A DNA stretch of 64,000 bases from Lactifluus volemus (lineage: Eukaryota > Basidiomycota > Agaricomycetes > Russulales > Russulaceae): NCBI GenBank assembly GCA_022376515.1, contig WTXI01000058.1, positions 62,001-126,000 on the forward strand. Reading direction: 5' to 3'. Positions 1 through 11,102 of the stretch are shown in pieces (position 1 is the first letter of the stretch; every line of letters begins with the position of its first letter). A program made the position numbers and the translations under genes. A model generated the notes under the pieces. That model was not told the DNA's origin, made no database searches, and was given only the letters and a program-made list of their open reading frames with translations.

Positions 1-1309
1 CCTCAGGTACTCTCTTTCTCGCTGAAGTCGCTGAGGGCATCAAGTATTTCATCTGAGAATGGCTTGTAGAAGATGCTGCAGCTGTCCAAAGACATCTAGA
101 GATGCAGTGGCTTGTGTACCAGAAATTATTAATAATATGCTTACAGTAACCCAACTTTTCGCTACGCTGACCAATAACACATACCTGTTCACTACCAAGG
201 CTCGGATCTGGTCCGGACTCTGGAAGCCCTTCATGAAGAAAACGGTGAGCAAGATTCAATCCTTAGCCGTCTTGTATATTGATTGTTTGGGAGGCGGGTT
301 GCAATGTGCCCGAGCCAGGTCTTGTTTGTGCCACCCAGTTCCATGGACACCCTGGTGAGCCGCCTGCGGCCGTGCCTCCATGGGTGCTCTTGAGGCTGGC
401 CATAGCATCAGTGTGTTGAGGGACGCCAAGTGTTAGTATCATGGAGTGCAATTTATGAGTGTGTCCAGAAATGGGGCTAGGGCAACACAGAGTGGCAACA
501 CAGTGCATGTATCGTGTACGCCGCGTCGGTATGACAGCTACAATTTGTATTTGGACGACATGACAATAACATCAGGAATTAACAACAAGTGGCTAGAGAA
601 CAGAAGGTAAGGATGACCGTAGAAGAAACGAGAATGGTGGTGGCACCACGCACCTAGCGCTCCCGGGCCTCTCCTCCTTACCCCTTCGCAGAGCCAATCC
701 TTACTCTCTATAAAATCTTATCAAACCTGCCAAGATGGCCCACGTTTTTGAAAACACGTCTTCACTGAAGTAGCACTGAACGAAATCCTGCTCGGAGTAC
801 AGTTTACTGCCCAATCGGGACCACGGGTCATAAATGAGAGCTGTGTCAGCAGCGAGCAGACTCTGCTAACCATGCGGATAGAATTACTGTCAGCGATATA
901 TGCGGGGGCCATGTGAATCTTGAGGCCTGTAGGACATGAGTTGACGAACCGGAGCGTGTGGCGGGTGTCTTGAGATGAGTTGGCCAACGGGGATCTAAGC
1001 GGAAAGTGGATCATGGATATATGCGTTGAAACGTAGTAGTGTGAGGCCATGTGAGGTCACGGTATTGGTCGATCGCAGTTCTTCTCTGATGAGCAACCCA
1101 ATAGGGTAAGTCTGATACAAATCATGGCAGTGAGGCTGCGTTCGTGTAGATAAAGGCCTTGTTACCTCTCCTTTTCGCATCCACTCATCTCCTAAAGCGG
1201 GATCGATTTATCGGACTGGAGAGTGACGTAGCACAATGTATGCCCTTTTCGCACGACCATGAACACGCACAAATACCTACTTAGTACGGGTGACCAAGAG
1301 TCGGAGTGC

Positions 1310-1605
1310 CGTGGCGGTATAGCGTAACTTCATTGACGGGTCTGTGGAAATGATGGAGGCGGTGACCTGCGTGGCACGCTTCCCGTCAAATGATGAAAAT
1401 ATGGTCGACCAAGTGAGAAGATCTCGTTGAGCTCTGCTCTGAATCGTGAGAGGAATTTCGTTTGGCCGCGTTTTACCGCGGGCAACCGGTCGGACCGGTT
1501 GTTCCGGGGTCCAATTTCACTTCCGGAGCTTCCGCTCGGCCTTTGACCCGTAGTAGATCCTCTTGCGCAACGTTCTCTAGCCTCGACTTTTCCGGAATTT
1601 GCCAC
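1310..1605 (-). pseudogene. N-terminal remnant of a DUF6535-type gene, copy 1
   Basis: The minus-strand reading frame here corresponds to the N-terminal part of the DUF6535-like remnant at 12690-13560 in copy 2. Both share residues GRPYFHHLTGSVP and a Pro/Ser-rich stretch. The exons that would encode the DUF6535 core have been removed here by the 1,166 bp deletion at 1301-1307, so no functional product is expected. No ATG starts the frame; the apparent start is a GTG. It lies head to head with the E(z)-like fragment that follows. Confidence 0.45.
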
Positions 1606-1654
1606 TGAGCAAGAAAAAGTTATATTTCACTCTCGTAAGTATAAGGCCCCTTTG

Positions 1655-2546
1655 GTTTTCATTCCAGAAGATGTCCTTAGCGTTATTGAGCCTTCAATTG
1701 AAAAATCACACGAGGCGGTGTTGCCAACGCTAGACACTAGGCTGCCACTGACGGGGTTACGACACATGTCTTTTGAAGTTTCGGACGACCTCGATCCGTC
1801 GGTGACTCCAATTCAGGTGTCTCCTAGGAGCAGTCACGACGATGAAGAAGAACAGAACAGAACTCTGGCATTTCGAGTCTACAAGGCAGTCTGGGATGAG
1901 TTCAACAAATGGAAGGTGGAGGACTGCAGGCAACATTTACTTTCCCTCCAGAATCCTTTACCGCCCCCGGAAGTGGCGAAAGCGACGTCTCGCGTTGCGT
2001 CGACTGTATGCTCAACGAGTCTGGTGACGTCGAAATCGTTTACCTCTGCGACACGAACGATGACATCCCGCTTGACGTGAGCGGCGCCACCGTGCTCCTA
2101 TGTAAGGCCGCTCCTCTGGAACTCCCAGACAAGTTTAGACCGCACCCGCGCTACGAGTCATGCACACCCTCTGTGCAGACGATCGCGTTGCGAGTGGGAA
2201 GCGTAGCACATAAGGAATTCGACGAAGCACCATTCGTCCCTTATGCCAACGATCCCACCTTCGATGCCAAGAGATATCTCGGTCAGTTTGAGCAATTTGC
2301 TTGGGAGAATCTCGTGGATCCTGATGGTGAGCTCCACACTTTGATGGGGGATTATAGCATTTCCTCACTCCAGCTCCGATGCCAGTGGAGGTAATTCAGT
2401 TCGAGACGCTGCGCCGATTACAATTCAAGCATGGATTGTCCCTGGATGATATTGATGCCGTCCTGCCGACGTTGCGCAAAAGTAATCGTCGGGTTTGGTC
2501 AACCAGATGACACAGCGGTACGTACAAAATATGACGGAGCTTGGTA
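1655..2546 (+). pseudogene. Truncated E(z)-like histone methyltransferase 5' fragment, copy 1
   Basis: The predicted peptide matches the N-terminal half of the E(z) gene at 13655-16482, including VSPRSSHDDEEEQNRTLAF, GDVEIVYLCDTNDDIPLD and the block VEVIQFETLRRL followed by HGLSLDDID. The last block resembles the conserved stretch of fungal E(z) proteins ahead of the SANT-like region. A one-base deletion near 2013, relative to copy 2, shifts the frame from the one opened at 1652 to the one running to 2394. The splice pattern near 2339-2390 (donor GTGAGC, acceptor CAG) is shared with copy 2. Further substitutions and a lost codon follow at 2450-2520. There is no CXC or SET exon: homology ends at about 2546 and a wax-synthase gene follows. 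It is a non-functional fragment. Confidence 0.8.
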
Positions 2547-2636
2547 CTGCGGTGTAAGGTTGAACTATTCGGCTGGTTTGGCCCGGTCATTGGGATATGA
2601 GAGTGCGGCAGACTCAACCATTGGAACCTTGCCTAT

Positions 2637-3599
2637 GTGGTGCGGCCGTTCTCAGTCGATGTCTTGAGCCATTTACTGACAACGGAATCTACTGTCCAAC
2701 AGATCGGTGTCATCACTCAGGCTATAGCGCTGAGGTCACTTGAATGGGCGCTCATCCGGAAACCTTTACAGAGGTACCAACCGTTTTCAACCGGTCCAAA
2801 TACCCCTGTCAAGCGACCCTTGTCCATCCCCAACGTTCTCCTCGACGCATCCGATCTCGTGTTCAACCAGCGTGGAATCAGATGGTCATGGCCGTCTCCC
2901 TATGCGAAAGAACCGTCCCCGTCCATCGCCACAGTCCTAGTCAAGTTCCTCTTCAAACTCGTCCTCTTCGATACCGCCCACTACCTCATGCAATCCATCC
3001 GTCCCTCGCTGAACGAACTTAAAGGCGACTCCCTCTTCGACCCCACCATGAGCCCGATCCCGCGCTATGCTCTGGCAGCCTTTCTCGGCACCTGTGCCGC
3101 TGTGGTGATATACACGACCGTGGACGGGCTCTACCACTTTGCTACGATCATCGGTCGCTTCCTTCGACAACCCGAGTGGGCCTGGCCACCGCTCTCCGAC
3201 CGCCCCTGGACGTCCACCTCGATCATCGAATTCTGGAGCTTCCGCTGGCACCAGTTCTTCCGCCACATATTCGTCGTATACGGCGCGCGTTCCGGTGGCG
3301 CATTGCTAGGAAAACCCGGCGCGTGTATAGGCGCGTTTGCCGTGTCCGCGGCTTTGCACGACTTGGGCTTGTGGGGACTCGGGCGTGGGATCGAAGTTCG
3401 CACCACCGGCACCTTCTTTCTCCTCATGGGTGTCGGCATCGTTTTCGAGTTTGGGTTTAAGCGGTTGACCGGACGGCGCGTGGGCGGGTTTTGGGGATAT
3501 GTTTGGACGATGTTGACGATGTGTTGGGGTACCCTGATGATCGATGGTTGGGCGCGACGAGGGGTCGTCGCGAGCGATTTCTTCCCTGAACGACGCTGA
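2637..3599 (+). CDS. Wax synthase-like membrane O-acyltransferase, N-terminally truncated
   Basis: The 320-residue frame belongs to the wax-synthase/AtfB-like branch of MBOAT acyltransferases, a large mushroom family thought to acylate alcohols such as terpenoids at membranes. Diagnostic blocks are ALRSLEWALIRKPLQRY, NVLLDASDLVFNQRGI and the active-site region WSFRWHQFFRH followed by a small-residue stretch and LHDLGLWGLG. The proposed catalytic His lies in the latter segments. Several hydrophobic helices are present, for example around 3060-3120, 3320-3390 and 3410-3450. Family members normally carry about 60-80 more N-terminal residues with extra membrane helices. None is visible upstream, where the sequence is instead the broken E(z) duplicate. 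The ATG at 2637 was chosen only because it opens the frame. Either a short 5' exon is missed or the gene was truncated at the duplication junction. Confidence 0.75.
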   Translation: MVRPFSVDVLSHLLTTESTVQQIGVITQAIALRSLEWALIRKPLQRYQPFSTGPNTPVKRPLSIPNVLLDASDLVFNQRGIRWSWPSPYAKEPSPSIATVLVKFLFKLVLFDTAHYLMQSIRPSLNELKGDSLFDPTMSPIPRYALAAFLGTCAAVVIYTTVDGLYHFATIIGRFLRQPEWAWPPLSDRPWTSTSIIEFWSFRWHQFFRHIFVVYGARSGGALLGKPGACIGAFAVSAALHDLGLWGLGRGIEVRTTGTFFLLMGVGIVFEFGFKRLTGRRVGGFWGYVWTMLTMCWGTLMIDGWARRGVVASDFFPERR

Positions 3600-5442
3600 C
3601 CCGGAAAATGGCTCGTCAACACCGTCGTCGGCCTTTCAAGCACGTGGCGATAAATATCGACAATTGAATGTGGACCTCATACTGTAGTTTTTTTAATTTT
3701 TTTGGTTAGACACAGCTTGTGCTTTATTTACCCGTCCCGTTCCATACCTCCAGGTCTGAATGATACATGGTGTTTGTGGCTCATCTGTTTCACAACTGAA
3801 ACGCAACCGTAACATCAACGTGTCAACTTCTTGTCATATCGTCAAAACACCACTGGTGGATATCATCCTCTTCTGTAGCTGCTTCGAATGGTCAGGGGAT
3901 CATGATTCATTTGTATATTGTTACGTGCTCGAGTCGTATTCAACTTAGATGTTGTCGCTAGGAGAAGCATCGCTCTCCCCTCGGGTCTCGACGTCCAGCG
4001 TTGGAGCTTACCATCGGTTTTTCTCAGTTTTTGTACCAAGGAACAAAGTCATTCTCGATGAGGATCTAGAGATTGTACTACCCGATGACCTTTCGGCCAG
4101 GCCTTCTCGCGGTTTGCCAGTTCAAGTCGTGTGCGGCAGGACTAAAGCCCCACATGTGGCTTCTCGCTCACTTTCTACCTTTGAAGTGATGGGCAAGTAT
4201 CGAAGAACTTCATTTTTAGTCTTTTTAGACATTGGGGTTGCAGGTTTGGGGCAGCGGCGTGGCGCAGCGTGGGTGGGCCTGTAAGAAATTTCCAATTTCA
4301 ATCTGCTCCGAGTCGAGAAAGCGCGCATTTCTGGAAGAAGGGAGCGTAGCTTTTGTCAATATGGCCTCGCTTCTTATAAGGCCATCTCCGCCGCTCTTCC
4401 TGCTGACATAACTCTGAGAAAAAGAAAGAGGAATCCGAGGGAGCACAGAGGCTGCTTATCAAGGGGTCAACGCGGCGCACGGCTACGATGTCTGTGCGAA
4501 GATTCTTTCTCTCCGCAGTTTGGGGGCTCCGATGCGTCTAGCCCTGGAAGTGCAGAAGACGCCTTAAAACGATCACTGATGAAATACTGTAGTTATCATT
4601 GGCACTCCCGAGCACCACGAGACATGCAACTTCCTTCACCAGGGGCACCCACTCGACAAGCGACCAAGTCAAAAGTCCCACTGGTGCGCTAGCCGTAACC
4701 CTCGGATTCGTCAAGGCATCCTCCTGAAGGGTCACCGTAGCATTTTTCGCTAGAGCATAGTTTTAGTAAGGTATGGCCCGCTTGCATTGTCATTCTCTAC
4801 TTGAAAGGAGAAAGGAGAACCGGATATACGAGGATTCATCTGTTTCAGGAACATAGTAGGCAGTCTTTTAGTGGAGGGCATCTCCATCGTATACGAGACA
4901 ATTTAATTGGCTGTCATAATTCATATTTCTTTTCTTTTTTTTCTGCGCCATGTTTTTAGAAAGGCTACTCATTTAGACTTGGCTTCGACCTCACAAGGAT
5001 CCCCCGGATCCGCACAGCTTCAGCCAAATGCCGGCCCTTTCCAGGATGTATGCCAGCGTGCGGGAGTAAGAATGTGCACTCCATCGAATTGGCCTACTCA
5101 CGCGATAAAATGTGGACTGCCAATGCGCTTCCAGGTGTTAACATGTCAACGTAACTGTTGTTTATTGTTTGTTCCCAACGATGAAGCTGAACATGCGGCA
5201 GAAGCGCCAGTGCCACCGCAGTGCTTGTCTCAACTTCCCACTTCAGTCTACGATGGCTCTTCCACAACCGAATTCGTATGTCAACTTCTTTCACACCTGA
5301 TGCCGATGTTCCCATTAACCATTACTATAGCCCAGAATCCAAAGTCCGGAATCGGGTACATCATCACTTCATCTTCATTTTCGATACTAGTATTTACTCA
5401 GATGATTGACTTTGATTAGCGCGATCAACGATCAGGAGCGGA
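3600..5442. other. Intergenic, no recognisable gene
   Basis: About 1.8 kb with only short frames. The longest plus-strand frames (3949-4284, 111 aa; 4907-5419, 170 aa) have no motif I recognise and no convincing codon pattern. The interval should contain the 3' end of the acyltransferase transcript and the promoter of the NLR-like gene. Confidence 0.6.
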
Positions 5443-8400
5443 ATGCAATCGAGCATACTCCAGCTTGAGGTCACTGGTACGTATCCTAGTAATTCTACTC
5501 TGATCAGTAATAAATATCTCCCTCTTGTCAGTCCTAAGGGCGCACAATCTTCCTCATCTTAAAGTTCTCCCGGGTAAAGAGAGGCAATTTTATGTTACAG
5601 TGACCAACGGGAAGAATACATGGCAGACACGGTCGAGGCAGAGCGTGGCGCAGCACGTAGAGTGGAATGAAAAAGTTGATGCATTGTGAGAGCTGTCATA
5701 CCTTCACTCCTGGGTCCAACTGAGTCTTCTGCAGTACTTTACAGCCACCCTCCGGTATTACAATCTCTCTTTATGCGAAGAGGATCATGCGGGCAGACAT
5801 CCTTATTGGAAGGCAGGAGATCACCTGTGAAGCACGACGTGGTTCGTCTGTGTCTTCGAATTCTTACTTGTGCGCTTGCTGAGTGTCCTACATGTAGAGC
5901 TTGAGGTTATTTTTAGCAGTGCCGATGGACATGGCAGACACTTAAGAGAGCCGGCCACACTCCTCTTGACTATCACTGTGTCGACGGACTCTCTAAATGC
6001 GGCAGCCACTACCCCAAGTCCCACAACGACAGCACTGGACAATCCTGGTGCTGAAGGTGATGCACGTCCTGGTGACCTTCCCACCGGGGGCAATACTCCT
6101 GTGGGACGAGCACAAGATGGCCAGACGGAGATCTCACGTACTGTCGATCATGCCGAAGAAGCCATGAAAGCAATGGATACGATGGTGGCATGGAAGGGTG
6201 CGATTGGTGTGATCAAGCAAGTACTCGACGCTATCGGTCCTATCGCAGATGTATGTCTCACATCGATTTTGCTCATCCTTTGCTTTGCTGAGCTAGCTTT
6301 CGTGCTTCAGTTGCTCCCCCATGCACAGCTAGCATGGAAGCTGCTCTCAAAGATTCCCGAGGTGAGTCTCCGTGCCTTGTTGGAGGACAGGGAACATTCA
6401 ATGAGCTTCATCAATCGCCAGACTTTGCTACTCCAGCTTCAGCGTGACGACAATGTCCAAACACTACTCAAGGCGATCCAGGATGCATTTCAATTTACAA
6501 GGGAGGCGGATGCTTTGAAGAACATGGAACCAGAGTCTACTCAGGCTAAAATCTTGGATGAAATGCTAGAGTGCGTCTCGGAATGTGCTAAGTTTATCAT
6601 ATCGTATGCGGCGAATACCCAAGTCGGTACGTCGTCTTGGTCTCTCTTATTGGCCATTCATCATGAACATTTGGTTCTTAGGAAAGCGGACTTTGAAGAA
6701 TGTCGTGAGCCAAGTTGATGCAAAAGTTGATGAGCACCGCACAAGCCTTGCTCGACTGCGAGATAATTTCCTCGCACGTACTGCCGTCGTCACGGGAATT
6801 GCTGTGCTAGAAGCTGGTGCGTAGTCCTAATGGTAATACGACTGTCGGATAATTTTACTGACGAGGGGCACAAAGAATTGGACGCAAAAATCAGAGAATT
6901 GCCTTATAAAGGAGGCGCAGATGGGAAGCGATGTCTTCCGGGCACACGCGAAGACTTTTTGGATCATATCGTCAAGTGGGTCGAGAATCCTGAATCTCAA
7001 CGTGGGCTCGTCCTCCTCGGCCAAGCAGGCACCGGAAAGTCTTCAATCGCACATGAGGTCGCACGTCTGTTCAAGAATAAGTGCCTCTGCACTTACTTGG
7101 CGTTTTTGCGGAAGGAGGGATCCAAAGATGAAGCTTACCAGCTGTTCACGACGCTCGCTCGCGATCTGTCCGATCGCTATCTTCCGTTCAAATTAGCTCT
7201 CGGGAAGGTACTGAAGAATGATCCGTCTCTTCGTAGAAATCGACATTATCTCACACTCTTCGAATCCCTTCTCCTCGAACCAGTCAAGAACGTTCAGTCT
7301 AGTGACCCAGTCCTTATCGTGATCGATGCATTGGATGAGAGTGGTGATGCGATCGGTCAAGACGGGCTGCACAAATTTTTAGCTCAACATCTGTTCGAGT
7401 TGCCATCCAATTTCCGGATCCTCATCACCTCGAGGCCGGAGAATGGCATCGAACGTGCGTTCTGTAATGCGTTGTCCGTACGCACCCTCTTTATGGACAA
7501 TCACAAACTGGCTGCAAAGACGGAGCAAGATATTGGGTTATATCTCCGGAATGAACTCCCTTTGAACCTGTTCGAACGACATGGTGTCAAACTCGCAAAG
7601 GCAGCGGAAGGATTGTTTCAGTGGGCAGCCGTTGCTTCAGGGCTAATAAACAATCCTCCTCCTAGCTTTGGGTTTAGCAAGAAGCAGGTGATAGAGCGTC
7701 TATTGGGGCACTCTCGAGGTCGGGATGGGCAAGATCCTTTGGACCAGCTATATGGAGAAGTTCTGGAAGGGTACTTCAAACCGGTTGCAGCACAGACCCT
7801 ATTTCGCTCCGTGATGGGGCAGCTTTTTGCTGCTCTCGTTCCGCTTTCCATCTGATCTTTGACTATTCTGCGACGACATGCACCCCAGGATGACCCCGAG
7901 GACCCTGACCCGAGGATTCTGAATGCGTTGTTGAGATGCTCCGTCACCTTGGCTCACTTCTCAGTAACGTGACCTCATCCGACGATACCCTCCCGATCAT
8001 CCCTCTGCACACCTCATTTCGTGACTTCCTGGCTGATGAGAAGAGTGGGGTATTTCACATCGACCTTGGCAGGGCTCACCGTCGGTTGGCACATTCCTGT
8101 CTTGGATTAATGCTCAATGACCTCAAGTTCAACATTTGCAAACTGGACTCGTCATACCTCGCGAACAGGGACGTGCCAGATCTGGAATCTCGAATTTCCA
8201 AATATGTTCCACCTGCTCTATCGTATGGCTGCGTTTTTTGGGGGGATCATGTAGAACGTCTTGGTATTGAACAGGACCTGTTTCCAAAACTTCGATTGCT
8301 GTTCGAGACAAGGTTTCTTTTTTGGCTGGAAGTGCTTAGCATCAAGAATAGCGTCGGTCTTGCATCACGAGCATTGGCGTCTCTTAACACATGGTTGCGG

Positions 8401-10844
8401 TATGGTCAGCAGAAGGTAAGGGGCTCTTATCATGTTATACGACATGTAGTAACCATTGGGTACAGTTGCAGCATTCGTTCCAATCCGAGGTTGAAAATAT
8501 GTTGGCATTAGTGGACGATGCGTTCGCTTTTGTGCGGTATTTCGGGATGGCGATATCAAGAAGCGCCCCCCACATATATATATCTGCTCTCCATTTTGCA
8601 CCATCCTCTTCCCGCATCATCGAGCACCATCTTCACCTGTTCCCCCATACATTGACTCTGAGACGTGGACAATTGTCTGATTGGCCGGCATTGGAAATGA
8701 CACTTCAAGCACATGACGAACCAGTCGAGTCTGTTGTATTCTCGCCAGATGGGCAACGGATCGCATCCGCCTCGCGAGATCGCACGATTCGGATTTGGGA
8801 TGCAACAACGGGGGAAATTGTCGCGGGACCGTTTACTGGGCACACCGATTTCGTCTTATCTGTCGCATTCTCGCCTGACGGGAAACGCATCGCATCAGCC
8901 TCGGCTGATCACACGATTTGCGTATGGGATGCTGCCACAGGAGAGGTCGTAGCGGGACCATTTACTGGACACGAGAGTTACGTCAGATGCATTACATTTT
9001 CACCGAACGGGCACCACATCGCCTCGGCCTCGAGCGATCACACGATTCGTATTTGGGATGCCGCAACTGGAGAGGTCGTAGCAGGCCCGTTTATTGGACA
9101 CACCGATGAGGTCTTCTTTGCTACATTCTCACCAGACGGGCAACGTATCGCCTCTTCCTCTGAAGATTGCACGATTCGCATGTGGGATGCTGCAACCGGA
9201 GAGGCCATAGCGGGCCCATACACTGGACACACCGAACGGGTCAGCTGTGTTACATTTTCACCGGACGGGAAACATGTCGCTTCGGCCTCACATGATCGCA
9301 CAATTCGTGTGTGGGATACCGCAACAGGCAAGGTGGTAGGAGGTCCATTCACTGGACATACTGGTGCCATCTACTCTATTGCATTCTCGCCGGACGGGAA
9401 ACGCATCACCTCAGCCTCGCATGATCGCACGATTTGCGCATGGGACTCGGCAACAGGGCAGATCGTAGCAGGCCCACTTACTGGACATACCGACACGATA
9501 TTTTCCGTTTCACTCTCCCCGGATGGGCAGCGCATTGCCTCGGCCTCGGCAGATCGCACGGTTTGCGTGTGGGATGCCAAAAAAGGAGAGGCAAGGCGTT
9601 CATTTGCTGGACATACCCAATCTCTCTTTTCTGTTGCAATCTCACCGGACAGGCAACGGATAGCCTCGGCCTCTGCAGACTGCACACTTTGTGTGTGGGA
9701 TGCCGCAACAGGAGAGTTCACAGCAGGTCCATTGACTGGTCACACCGATTGGGTCCTTTCTGTTGCGTTCTCGCCTGAAGGGCAGCGGATCGCCTCGGCC
9801 TCGCGAGATCGCACGATCCGTGTGTGGGATACCGCAACAGGAAATATTGTAGCGGGCCCGTTTACTGGACATACCGACATAGCCCACTCTGTTGCATTCT
9901 CGCCGGACGGACAACGCATCGCGTCGGCTTCGCTCGATTGCACGGTTCGTGTGTGGGATGCCATAACGGGAGAGGTTGTAGTGGGCCCGTGTACTGGACA
10001 CACTGATGCGGTCCTCTCTGTTGCATTCTCGCCGGACGGGAAGCGCATCGCCTCTGCCTCGAGTGACCGCACGATTCGAGTATGGGATGCTGCGACAGGG
10101 GAGGTCGTAGCGGGCCCGTTTAATGGTCACACTGGGTTCATCCGTTGTGTCGCATTTTCACCGGAGGAGCAGCGAATTGCCTCAGCCTCGGCAGATCGCA
10201 CGATTCGTGTGTGGGATTCTGTGACAGGACAAGAAGTACTAGGCCCATTTACTGGACACGTCAATAGCGTCACCTCTGTTGCATTCTCACAGGATGGGCG
10301 GCGCATTGCATCGGCCTCAGCAGATCACACGATTCGCTTGTGGGATTCTGCTACAGGGGTGGCCGTAGCAGGCCCGTTTATTGGACACACTGAATGGATC
10401 AACTCGGTTGCATTCTCACCAGACGGGCAGCGGATCGTTTCAGCCTCGGGAGATAGCACGATTCGCATGTGGGATGCCACAACAGGACAGGATAATGTGG
10501 GCTCGTCTACCGGACTCAACCAATCAACCAACTCTGGTACGTCCACTTTTGATGGACAGCCTACTACCTTGGCCTTACGAGATCACACGATTCATGTAGG
10601 GAAGCTCAGAGCAGAAGTTATTGATAAAGACCACTTTATGGAGAAGTTTCCAATCAATAGTGATGGGTGGATGTATGGGGAAGATGAAGAACTCCTTTTG
10701 TGGATCCCTCCCATTCACCGGCCATACCTTCATAAAGCTAACACGGTCTGGGTTACTGGAAAAGATAAAACAGAGGTTGATCTCTCAAAATTTGTGCATG
10801 GATCAAATTGGTCTATGGTATACGTTCACAGTTCATCTAAATAG
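5443..10844 (+). CDS. C2-NACHT-WD40 NLR-like (STAND) receptor, coding frame disrupted
   Basis: A fungal NLR-like signal-transduction ATPase. Inferred exons: 5443-5476, 5532-5685, 5735-5841, 5898-6250, 6311-6361, 6437-6626, 6682-6816, about 6876-7852, about 7936-8415 and 8466-10844. The first exons encode a C2 domain (LQLEVT, then VLRAHNLPHLKVLPGKERQF, then ISLYAKRIMRADILIGRQEI), so membrane binding is likely. A helical N-terminal region and a NACHT domain follow, with Walker A GQAGTGKSS near 7020 and Walker B LIVIDALDES near 7315-7345. A helical region with FRDFLADEK leads to 14 WD40 repeats (8690-10500) and a conserved tail with LLWIPP and VDLSKFVHGSNW. A TGA at 7853-7855 lies inside sequence that still reads as coding, and the frame shifts by one near 7935. 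A 104-nt intron at 7811-7914 would remove both lesions but has poor splice sites. The family senses non-self and can trigger cell death; whether this copy is active is doubtful. Confidence 0.88.
8694..10499 (+). repeat. 14-unit WD40-coding repeat array, 129 bp period
   Basis: Fourteen consecutive 43-residue WD40 units, each 129 bp, form the C-terminal sensor of the NLR-like gene. Every unit contains a variant of GHTxxVxSVAFSPDGQRIASAS followed by D-x-T-I-R-V-W-D-x-A-T-G. Units are far more alike than normal WD40 repeats and differ mostly at a few exposed positions (after GHT, before TI and after ATG). Fourteen units would make two seven-blade propellers. High identity in both DNA and protein suggests recent unit duplication and homogenisation. 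Confidence 0.95.
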
Positions 10845-11102
10845 AGTCACATGTATATATGCAAACTCTGATTAGTGTCACGGTATCCTTCGAATTCAGC
10901 TAGCAACAGCGAGCCTGTCTGAAGTATAGCCAGGAGTCGCCTTTTCAATATTAGGCCAGGTACTAGCACTTGGGTCATTGCGCTAAACCCACGGCATTCT
11001 TAAAGTGGTTAGATATTTGTTTTCAGTTTGCTGGCTTTCTACAGGAACTTAAGAAAGTTGAACTCTTCTTGGAGTCTCAGATGAGCCTAGTTTTTGTCTC
11101 TT
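10845..11102. other. Short intergenic gap
   Basis: Sequence between the NLR-like stop and the start of duplication copy 2. It contains the 3' flank of the NLR gene. No gene is seen. Confidence 0.5.

Larger units (their letters stand above)
1..2548. repeat. Segmental duplication, copy 1
   Basis: This stretch aligns with 11103-14551 in the same orientation. The match begins at the first bases of the window, so the copy may extend further left. Matching landmarks include the block around 10-60 (again at 11115-11158), 290-480, 540-720, 1140-1307 and 1308-2548. About 165 bp near 125-290 has no counterpart in copy 2, and 1,166 bp present in copy 2 are missing at 1301-1307. Homology ends just after the splice-donor-like stretch near 2520-2546. 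The left 1.3 kb has no coding sequence I recognise. The right part holds a degenerate 5' half of an E(z)-like gene. Confidence 0.9.

Noticed and set aside
6362..6436. Treating the 75 nt segment in the NLR N-terminal region as certain intron
   Set aside because: It is a multiple of three and stop-free, so retention is equally compatible; marked only as likely intron.
9038..10130. Long minus-strand and alternative plus-strand frames over the WD40 array
   Set aside because: They are shadows of the 129 bp coding repeat: a period divisible by three keeps all frames open.
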